Shown piece after piece: positions 25,256 through 32,636 of a DNA stretch of 64,000 nt (position 1 is its first letter; the number at the start of each line of letters is the position of its first letter). The stretch comes from Duganella flavida. Its GTDB lineage: Bacteria > Pseudomonadota > Gammaproteobacteria > Burkholderiales > Burkholderiaceae_D. The DNA lies in assembly GCF_009857445.1 (NCBI RefSeq), contig NZ_WWCN01000021.1, positions 1-64,000 of the forward strand. The letters are read 5' to 3'. The notes below the pieces were generated by a model. It was given only the letters and a program-made list of their open reading frames with translations, made no database searches and was not told where the DNA came from. The position numbers were made by a program, and so were the translations under genes.

Positions 25256-26658
25256 TGGACTTCCTCACGCAATGCCGCGCCATCATCGGCCAGACCTATG
25301 TGCTCGATACGCCGGATGGCATGGCGCCTTTCCTCACCGATCAACGCGGGCGCTTTACCGGCAAAGCGCTGGCGGTGCTGCGTCCCGGCTCTGTGGACGA
25401 GGTGGCGGCGCTGGTGCGTACCTGTGTCGAGCATCGCGTGGGCCTTGTGCCGCAAGGAGGCAATACAGGACTGGTGCTGGGCAGTGTGCCGGATGTCAGC
25501 GGCACGCAGGTGGTGCTGTCATTGGCGCGGCTCAACAGCATCCGCCAGATCGACGCCGTCAATCGCACCATGACGGTGGATGCGGGTTGCATACTTCAAC
25601 ACATTCAGGAAGCGGCTGCGGCCGAGGGCTGCCTGTTCCCGCTGTCGCTGGCGGCGGAAGGCAGCTGCACCATCGGCGGCAATCTGGCCACCAATGCGGG
25701 TGGCACGGCGGTTCTGCGCTACGGGAACACGCGCGAATTGTGCCTCGGGCTGGAGGTCGTGACGCCGCAAGGCGAGATCTGGAGCGGCTTGCGCGGCCTG
25801 CGCAAGGATAATACCGGCTACGATTTGCGCGACCTGTTCATCGGCGCGGAAGGTACGCTGGGCATCATCACCGGCGCGGTGTTGAAGCTGTATCCGCAGC
25901 CCAAGGCCTGCATCACGGCGCTGGCGGCACTGCCATCGCCTGCTCATGCGCAGCAGTTGCTGGTACTAATGCAGGATTGTTGCGGCTCCAGCCTGACCGG
26001 CTTTGAGCTGATGTCGCGCTACTGCCTTGAACTGGTGGCGCAGCAGTTCCCGCAGTTGCCGCGGCCTTTCGCCGAGCCGCATCCGCAGTACGTGCTGCTG
26101 GAATTATCGAGCAGCGAATCGGAGCAGCATGCGATTGGACTCCTGGAGCAAGCTATCGGCGCAGCGCTGGAGCGTGATGTGATTAACGATGCGGTGGTCG
26201 CCACGTCGGTCGCGCAATCGGCTGGCTTGTGGCAGCTGCGCGAGCATATCCCGCTGGCGCAGGCCAAGGCTGGCAAAAACGTCAAGCACGATATTTCGCT
26301 GCCAGTGTCGCGGATTGCAGACTTCATCGCGACCACCGAGCCGCTGCTGGAGGCGGCCTTCCCCGGCTGCCAGCTGGTGTGCTTCGGTCATCTGGGCGAC
26401 GGCAACCTGCACTTCAACGTCGCGCCACCGGGTGGGATGTCGAATGAGGACTTCCTGCACAACCAGGATCAGGTCAACCGTGTGGTGCACGACAGCGTGG
26501 TGGCGTTCGGCGGATCGATTTCGGCGGAACACGGCATCGGCACCTTGAAGCGCGATGAACTGGCACGCTACAAATCGCCGGTAGAACTCAATATGATGCG
26601 AGCCATCAAAGCGGCATTGGATCCGCTGGGTATCATGAATCCCGGTAAAATCCTTTGA
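25252..26658 (+). CDS. FAD-linked 2-hydroxyacid dehydrogenase (GlcD/D2HGDH family)
   Basis: A 468-residue flavoprotein. The N-terminal FAD_binding_4 (PCMH) domain has PQGGNTGLVLGSVPD, SCTIGGNLATNAGGTAVLRYG and GTLGIITGAVLKLYPQP. The C-terminal FAD-oxidase domain has the metal and substrate motifs CFGHLGDGNLHFNV and SAEHGIGTLKRDEL, ending DPLGIMNPGKIL. The family oxidises D-lactate, glycolate or D-2-hydroxyglutarate and passes electrons to a quinone or an ETF; the sequence alone does not settle the substrate. I chose ATG 25252, overlapping the DUF2069 stop; the frame is open further upstream only inside that gene. Confidence 0.92.
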   Translation: MMDFLTQCRAIIGQTYVLDTPDGMAPFLTDQRGRFTGKALAVLRPGSVDEVAALVRTCVEHRVGLVPQGGNTGLVLGSVPDVSGTQVVLSLARLNSIRQIDAVNRTMTVDAGCILQHIQEAAAAEGCLFPLSLAAEGSCTIGGNLATNAGGTAVLRYGNTRELCLGLEVVTPQGEIWSGLRGLRKDNTGYDLRDLFIGAEGTLGIITGAVLKLYPQPKACITALAALPSPAHAQQLLVLMQDCCGSSLTGFELMSRYCLELVAQQFPQLPRPFAEPHPQYVLLELSSSESEQHAIGLLEQAIGAALERDVINDAVVATSVAQSAGLWQLREHIPLAQAKAGKNVKHDISLPVSRIADFIATTEPLLEAAFPGCQLVCFGHLGDGNLHFNVAPPGGMSNEDFLHNQDQVNRVVHDSVVAFGGSISAEHGIGTLKRDELARYKSPVELNMMRAIKAALDPLGIMNPGKIL

Positions 26659-26669
26659 GCGAGGCTGAC

Positions 26670-27077
26670 ATGAATATTCTGATCGTTGCAGCGCTGGCGG
26701 GCGCGGTCTACAAATGCGCCGTGGACGGCAAAATCAGTTACAGCGATGTGCCCTGCGCCGCGAGCGCCACCGCATCCACCTTGGAAGCACCGGCCGCACC
26801 GCCGCCCGATCCTGCAGCCGGCGCCACGCTGCGCCGCCAGCAAAAGCAAGCCGACATGCTGGAAAAAGCACGCCTCAAGCGCGACGAGCGAGAAGAACGC
26901 GACGCAGCCCGTGCCGCCAAAGACGCCGCAGTCCAACGCAAGAAGTGCGACCAGCTTAAACTCAAAAAACGCTGGGCCGATGACGACGCACGCCGCGCCA
27001 CCGGCTCCGCCACCGAAGCCGCGCGCCTCCGCGCCCACCGCGCCGGCGAAGCCATGGCGCTGGAGTGCCCGCGCTGA
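26670..27077 (+). CDS. DUF4124-like exported protein
   Basis: A 135-residue protein with a short hydrophobic N-terminus (MNILIVAALAGAV) and then YKCAVDGKISYSDVPC, the DUF4124 hallmark with two cysteines. The rest is a long charged Arg/Lys/Glu/Ala helix with coiled-coil character (residues about 55-125) ending in a third Cys. It is probably periplasmic. The ATG at 26670 has GAGG 6 bases upstream; a TTG five codons earlier overlaps the previous stop. Its own stop overlaps the permease start. Function unknown. Confidence 0.8.
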   Translation: MNILIVAALAGAVYKCAVDGKISYSDVPCAASATASTLEAPAAPPPDPAAGATLRRQQKQADMLEKARLKRDEREERDAARAAKDAAVQRKKCDQLKLKKRWADDDARRATGSATEAARLRAHRAGEAMALECPR

Positions 27078-29641
27078 TGCAGGCCGCGTCAATCCGCCGC
27101 TTGTCGCGCTGGCTGCTGCTTGGCGAGTGGCGCGCGCACCCGGTGCGGGCGTTAGTGGCGATTGCAGCGATTGCGGTCGGCATCTCGCTCGGTTTCGCCA
27201 TCCACCTGATTAACGCAGCGGCCTTCAACGAATTCTCGGCCGCCGTAAAAAGCCTGTCCGGCGTGGCCGACATCCAGGTGCGCGGCACTGAAGCCTTCTT
27301 CGACGAAGCCATCTACCCGACGCTGGCACAACGCGAAGGTGTGGTGGTCGCCTCGCCCGTGCTGGAATTCGACGCCTCCGTCCCCGGCCAGCGCACCGCG
27401 CTCAAAGTCATCGGCATTGACGCCTTCCGCGCCGGTTACGTCTCGCCTGACTTGTTAGGCGTACCCACCGACGGCCATGTTGAAGACACCCTCGCCGACG
27501 ACGCCCTGTTTCTCTCGCCCGCTGCCCAGCAATGGCTGCAGCCGAACGCCGGCGCTGTCGAACTGCAAGTCGGCACCAGCCAGCTCAAACTGCGCGTGGC
27601 AGGTCCAGTGCCGGGTGCGCGCGCAGGCCAGCGCATCGCCGTGATGGACATCGGCGCAGCCCAATGGCGCTTCGAAAAAATCGGCCAGCTTTCGCGCATC
27701 GACCTCAAACTGCGCGATGGCGTCAACCGCGAAAGTTTCAAAACCCAGCTGCAGCAAGACCTGCAGCGCCAATACCCCGGCCGTTTCCGCGTCAACCAAC
27801 CGAACGACGAAGAACAGAACAACCGCAACGAAGGCATGAGCCGCGCCTACCGCGTCAACCTCACCGTGCTGGCGTTGGTGGCGCTGTTCACCGGCGCCTT
27901 CCTCGTGTTCTCTACGCAGGCGCTGTCCGTCATCCGGCGCCGCAGCCAGTTTGCGCTGCTGCGCGTGCTGGGCATGGACCGCCATCGCCTGCTGCGTCAG
28001 ATTCTGCTGGAAGGCCTGTGCCTGGGCGTCGCCGGTTCCGCCATCGGCATCGCGGCCGGCTACGGCATGGCCGCCGCTGCACTGCACTTCATGGGCGCGG
28101 ACCTTGGCGCAGGCTTCTTCTCCGGCGTGCGCCCGCAAGTGCAATTCACACCGGTAGCCGCTGCCGTCTACTTCGCGCTCGGCGTGGTCGTTGCGCTGCT
28201 GGGCTGCGCCGCCCCGGCGCTGGATGCGGCCCGCGCCAAGCCTGCTATCGCGCTCAAATCCGGTACCGAGGAAGCAGCCATGTCGCGCCTCGCGCGCGCG
28301 TGGCCGTCGTTGCTGTTGATGGCGCTCGCCGCGCTGCTGTCGCAAGCGCCGCCAGTGTTTGAGCTGCCGCTGTTCGGCTATCTGTCGATCGCCCTGCTGC
28401 TGATCGGCGCCATCGGCCTGATGCCGCGCCTCGCCGCCATTGTGTTCCGTTTTGCGCACCGCCGCTGGAGCGCTGCCACCGCCAACCGGCCCGGCGCATC
28501 CGCCGTGGTCACGTTAACCTTGTCGCGCCTCGCCAACGCTTCCAGCCAGGCAGGTATCGCGCTGGGTGGCGTGCTGTCCAGCTTTAGCCTGATGGTGGCA
28601 ATGGCCATCATGGTCGCCAGCTTCCGCGTGTCGCTGGACGATTGGCTGCTGCACATCCTGCCGGCCGATATCTACATTGGCACCGCCACCGGTGGCGCCA
28701 CGGCCGGCCTGCGGCCAGAAGAACAAACCGCACTGGCCGCCCTGCCCGGCGTCGATCATGCCGATTTCCTGCGTACGCGCGCGGTGTCGCTGGCATCGGA
28801 GCGCCCTGCGGTCGCGCTTATGGCGCGCAATGTGGATGCCGCCGAACCGGGCCGCTCCCTGGCCATTGTCGGCGAGTCGCGCGTGCCCGAAAACGGCGTG
28901 AGGCCAGTGTGGGTATCGGAAGCGATGGTGGACTTGTACGGCATGCGCGTGGGCCAGCGCGTCGAACTGCCGCTGAACGGCACGATGCATGCATTCGAAG
29001 TCGCCGGCGTGTGGCGTGATTACGCACGGCCGACCGGCACCATCCAGATGCGCTTAAGCGACTACCGCGCCATCACTGGCGACCAGGATGCCAGCGGTGT
29101 AGCGCTCTCGCTCAAACCGGGCGCCAAGGCCGAGGACACGCTGGCCGCGCTCAAGCGCCTGCCGTTTGCAGCACTACTGGAAGCCAGCGAGCCGTCCGAA
29201 ATCCGCGCCATGAGCATGAAGATTTTCGACCGCTCCTTTGCTATCACCTATCTGCTGGAGGCTATCGCCATCATCATCGGCCTGTTTGGCGTGGCCGCGA
29301 CCTTCTCCGCGCAGACACTGGCGCGCGCCAAGGAATTCGGCATGCTGCGCCACGTCGGCGTCACCCGCAAACAAGTGCTGGCGATACTGGCGATTGAAGG
29401 CGGCTCGCTGACGGGGCTCGGCATCGTTACCGGTTTTGTGCTCGGATGGGTGATTAGCCTGATCCTCGTTTTTGTCGTCAATCCGCAATCGTTCCACTGG
29501 ACCATGCAGCTGCACCTGCCTTGGCCGCTGCTGGGCAGCGTGGCCGGCCTGCTGCTCGCCGCTGCCGCGCTCACCGCGCTGCTGGCCGGCCGCCAGTCGC
29601 TATCCGGCGGACCGATACGCGCCGTCAGGGAGGATTGGTAA
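27077..29641 (+). CDS. FtsX/MacB-type ABC transporter permease (AttG-like)
   Basis: An 854-residue inner-membrane permease with two FtsX units. A first helix (residues about 25-45) is followed by a large periplasmic domain, then three helices (about 265-390) and a second set near 405-510. After another periplasmic domain come the last three helices (about 715-840), with the coupling-helix segments AKEFGMLRHVGVTRKQVL and RRSQFALLRVLGMDRHRLL. Such permeases usually sit beside a LolD/MacB-type ATPase and an AttH protein. Here AttH follows with a one-base overlap, but no ATPase gene is adjacent. Substrate unknown, possibly lipoproteins or envelope lipids. Confidence 0.9.
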   Translation: MQAASIRRLSRWLLLGEWRAHPVRALVAIAAIAVGISLGFAIHLINAAAFNEFSAAVKSLSGVADIQVRGTEAFFDEAIYPTLAQREGVVVASPVLEFDASVPGQRTALKVIGIDAFRAGYVSPDLLGVPTDGHVEDTLADDALFLSPAAQQWLQPNAGAVELQVGTSQLKLRVAGPVPGARAGQRIAVMDIGAAQWRFEKIGQLSRIDLKLRDGVNRESFKTQLQQDLQRQYPGRFRVNQPNDEEQNNRNEGMSRAYRVNLTVLALVALFTGAFLVFSTQALSVIRRRSQFALLRVLGMDRHRLLRQILLEGLCLGVAGSAIGIAAGYGMAAAALHFMGADLGAGFFSGVRPQVQFTPVAAAVYFALGVVVALLGCAAPALDAARAKPAIALKSGTEEAAMSRLARAWPSLLLMALAALLSQAPPVFELPLFGYLSIALLLIGAIGLMPRLAAIVFRFAHRRWSAATANRPGASAVVTLTLSRLANASSQAGIALGGVLSSFSLMVAMAIMVASFRVSLDDWLLHILPADIYIGTATGGATAGLRPEEQTALAALPGVDHADFLRTRAVSLASERPAVALMARNVDAAEPGRSLAIVGESRVPENGVRPVWVSEAMVDLYGMRVGQRVELPLNGTMHAFEVAGVWRDYARPTGTIQMRLSDYRAITGDQDASGVALSLKPGAKAEDTLAALKRLPFAALLEASEPSEIRAMSMKIFDRSFAITYLLEAIAIIIGLFGVAATFSAQTLARAKEFGMLRHVGVTRKQVLAILAIEGGSLTGLGIVTGFVLGWVISLILVFVVNPQSFHWTMQLHLPWPLLGSVAGLLLAAAALTALLAGRQSLSGGPIRAVREDW

Positions 29642-30720
29642 TGCTACGTCGCTTACTCATGGCCGGTGCGCTCGTGCTTTGCGCCCTCGCCCACGCCGCT
29701 GGGCCGCAGTTCACGCCCGTCACGCCGCTACCACCCGGCGCCACGCTGTCCTTCCCTAAAGACTACGGCGCGCATCCGGAATTCAAAACCGAATGGTGGT
29801 ACGTCACCGGCTGGCTCAATACGGCGGACGGCAAGCCTGTGGGCTTCCAGGTCACCTTCTTCCGCAGCGCCAGCGGCCATGACCGCGCGAATCCCAGCCA
29901 GTTCGCGCCCAAGCAGCTGATCATCGGCCACGCCGCGATTTCCGATCCAGCCAACGGCAAGCTACTGCACGACCAGCGCAGCGCACGCGAAGGCTTCGGC
30001 CTGTCGTACGCCAAAGCCGGCGACACCAACGTCAAGCTGGAGGACTGGCACATGCTGCGCACCGCCGACGGCAGCTACACCGTCCACGTGGACAGCGCCC
30101 AGTTCAAATTTGACATCAAATTGAAACCATCGCAGGCCGTATTGCCCGAAGATGAACGTGGCTACTCACGCAAAGGCCCGCGCCCCGGCCAGGCCAGCTA
30201 CTACTACAGCGAACCGCACCTGCAAGTTAGCGGAAATATCACACGCAACGGCAAAGCAAGCGCTGTCGCCGGCTCCGCATGGCTTGATCACGAATGGTTC
30301 AGCGAGTACGTCGATCCCAACGCCAACGGGTGGGATTGGCTCGGCGCCAACCTGAATGACGGCGGCGCCATGATGGCTTTCCAGATCCGCAGCAAGACAG
30401 GTGCTAAACTATGGGCGCACGCGACATGGCGCGATGCTTCCGGTAAGATCACGCAGTTCGCGCCGGAACAGGTCAAATTTACCCCGCAAAGGCGGTGGCG
30501 ATCGCCCCGCACCAATGCCGAGTATCCCGTTGCGACCCAACTCACCACCGGTAGCACCGCGTGGGACATCGTGCCCTTACAGGACGACCAGGAGCTGGAT
30601 TCGCGCCGGTCGACCGGTGCGGTGTATTGGGAAGGTGCGGTGACATTGAGCCGGGACGGCAAGCCGGCAGGCCGCGCCTACCTGGAATTAACGGGCTATG
30701 TCAGTCCGATGAAACTGTAA
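29641..30720 (+). CDS. AttH/CrtC-like lipocalin-fold exported protein
   Basis: A 359-residue protein with a signal peptide (MLRRLLMAGALVLCALAHAA). Two lipocalin-like halves follow, with EWWYVTGWLNTADGKPVGFQ near residue 56 and AWLDHEWFSEYVDPNANGWD near 215, and a C-terminal YLELTGYVSP. It belongs to the family once called carotenoid 1,2-hydratase (CrtC) and AttH. Its role in non-carotenoid bacteria is not established, but it regularly pairs with an ABC permease and is likely a periplasmic lipid-handling partner. The start overlaps the permease stop by one base. Confidence 0.9.
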   Translation: MLRRLLMAGALVLCALAHAAGPQFTPVTPLPPGATLSFPKDYGAHPEFKTEWWYVTGWLNTADGKPVGFQVTFFRSASGHDRANPSQFAPKQLIIGHAAISDPANGKLLHDQRSAREGFGLSYAKAGDTNVKLEDWHMLRTADGSYTVHVDSAQFKFDIKLKPSQAVLPEDERGYSRKGPRPGQASYYYSEPHLQVSGNITRNGKASAVAGSAWLDHEWFSEYVDPNANGWDWLGANLNDGGAMMAFQIRSKTGAKLWAHATWRDASGKITQFAPEQVKFTPQRRWRSPRTNAEYPVATQLTTGSTAWDIVPLQDDQELDSRRSTGAVYWEGAVTLSRDGKPAGRAYLELTGYVSPMKL

Positions 30721-30781
30721 GAACAATATAACGCTATACCAAACGTCATAATCAGCAAGATCACGCAACCGTAGCCACACA

Positions 30782-32614
30782 ATGACCAACAGCACCACTG
30801 CCAGCACGATGTCCACCGCCGCACCGACTACCACCCGTGAGCTTAAGAAAGGTAGCATCGCCACCTTGCGCGGCCTGCTGCCCTTCCTGGTGCCGTACAA
30901 GCACCGCTTTGCCATCGCCGGCGCCGCACTGGTAATCGCTGCAGGCGCCACGCTGGCGATACCTGCTGCCTTTAAACAGATGATCGACATGGGCTTCGGC
31001 GGTGGCGCACGCAGCATCCAGCATGTGGACCTGGTGTTCCTCGCGCTGTTCGGGCTTGCCACCATTCTCGCACTGGCGACGGCGGCGCGTTTCTACAGCG
31101 TGTCGTGGCTGGGCGAGCGCGTAACGGCCGATATCCGCGCCGCCGTGTACCAGCACGTGGTCACGCAAAGCCCGGAATTCTTTGAAACGACGCAGACCGG
31201 CGAAGTCCTGTCGCGCATCACCACCGACACCACGCTGATTCAATCGGTGGTTGGCACCAGCATCTCGATGGCGCTGCGGAATGTGCTGCTGTTCATCGGC
31301 GGCCTGGTGATGCTGTTCGTGACTAGCCCTAAACTGTCGGCCATCATCATCGGCCTGCTGATTTTGACTGTGCTGCCGATCGTGATGTTTGGCCGCCGCG
31401 TACGCAAGCTGTCGCGCGACTCGCAGGACCGCGTGGCCGATGCCTCCGCCATGGCTGGCGAAATCCTCAACGCCATGCCGACCGTACAAGCCTTCACCCA
31501 CGAGAAAATCGAGTCGACGCGCTTTGCCGGCTCGGTCGAAGGCGCGTTCCAAACTGCGATGAACCGCATCCGCGCGCGCTCCATCCTGACCATGCTGGCG
31601 ATTGTCCTGGTGTTCGGCGCCATCGTATTCGTGTTGTGGCTGGGTGCACACGCCGTGATTTCGGGTGAAATGACGGGTGGTGACCTGGGCCAGTTCATTC
31701 TGTACGCGTCCATCGTGGCCGGTGCTATCGGCGCGCTGTCCGAAGTAATGGGCGAGGCGCAGCGTGCCGCCGGCGCTACCGAGCGTCTGCTGGAGCTGAT
31801 GTCGGTGAAGTCGAAAATTCAGTCGCCTGCTGTGCCGCTGCCACTGCCACCGCGCGCTGCCAACGGTGCGGCGCTGACCTTGAGCGACGTGGTGTTCTCC
31901 TACCCATCGCGTCCTGAAACCCACGCGTTGAGCCACCTTGCGCTGGATATCAAGCCGGGTGAAACGGTGGCTGTCGTCGGCCCGTCCGGTGCGGGCAAGA
32001 CCACGCTGTTCCAGCTGTTCCTGCGTTTCTACGATCCGCAAAGCGGCAGCATCAAGCTGGATGGCGTCGATATCACCCAGCTAGACCTGCACACCCTGCG
32101 CGACGCCATCGGCATCGTACCGCAGGATACCGTGATCTTCTCGGCCAACGCGATGGAAAACATCCGCTACGGCCGCGCCGACGCCACCGATGAAGAAGTC
32201 ATCGCTGCCGCCAAGCTAGCCGCAGCGCATGAATTCATCGAGCGCCTGCCGCAAAGCTATCATTCCTTCCTCGGCGAGCGCGGTGTGCGCCTGTCGGGCG
32301 GTCAGCGTCAGCGGATTGCGATTGCGCGCGCGCTGCTGAAAAATCCACCGCTGCTGCTGCTGGACGAAGCCACCAGCGCGCTGGATGCGGAATCGGAGCG
32401 ACTGGTGCAAAAGGCGCTGGAAGCCGCAATGGTCGGCCGCACCACCGTCATCATCGCGCACCGCCTGGCGACCGTGCAGCGCTCGGATCGCATCATCGTC
32501 ATGGAAGACGGTAAAATCGTCGAAACCGGCACGCACGCATCGCTGGTGGCGCTGGGCGGCATTTACGCCAACCTGGCAGCCCTGCAGTTCCACAACGTGC
32601 ACGTGGAGCATTGA
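30782..32614 (+). CDS. ABCB-type ABC exporter (fused membrane and ATPase domains)
   Basis: A 610-residue half-transporter. The ABC_membrane domain with six helices covers residues about 30-330, and the nucleotide-binding domain about 365-600. It has Walker A GPSGAGKTTLFQL, signature LSGGQRQRIAIARALL, Walker B LLLLDEATSALD and the His switch in IIAHRLATV. It probably works as a homodimer exporting lipids, peptides or drugs (MsbA-like); the substrate cannot be told. It starts 61 bases after the AttH gene, without an obvious terminator between them. The aldolase-like gene follows 22 bases later, so it may lie in a longer transcript. Confidence 0.93.
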   Translation: MTNSTTASTMSTAAPTTTRELKKGSIATLRGLLPFLVPYKHRFAIAGAALVIAAGATLAIPAAFKQMIDMGFGGGARSIQHVDLVFLALFGLATILALATAARFYSVSWLGERVTADIRAAVYQHVVTQSPEFFETTQTGEVLSRITTDTTLIQSVVGTSISMALRNVLLFIGGLVMLFVTSPKLSAIIIGLLILTVLPIVMFGRRVRKLSRDSQDRVADASAMAGEILNAMPTVQAFTHEKIESTRFAGSVEGAFQTAMNRIRARSILTMLAIVLVFGAIVFVLWLGAHAVISGEMTGGDLGQFILYASIVAGAIGALSEVMGEAQRAAGATERLLELMSVKSKIQSPAVPLPLPPRAANGAALTLSDVVFSYPSRPETHALSHLALDIKPGETVAVVGPSGAGKTTLFQLFLRFYDPQSGSIKLDGVDITQLDLHTLRDAIGIVPQDTVIFSANAMENIRYGRADATDEEVIAAAKLAAAHEFIERLPQSYHSFLGERGVRLSGGQRQRIAIARALLKNPPLLLLDEATSALDAESERLVQKALEAAMVGRTTVIIAHRLATVQRSDRIIVMEDGKIVETGTHASLVALGGIYANLAALQFHNVHVEH

Positions 32615-32636
32615 GCGTATCTATCAGGAGCACGCC

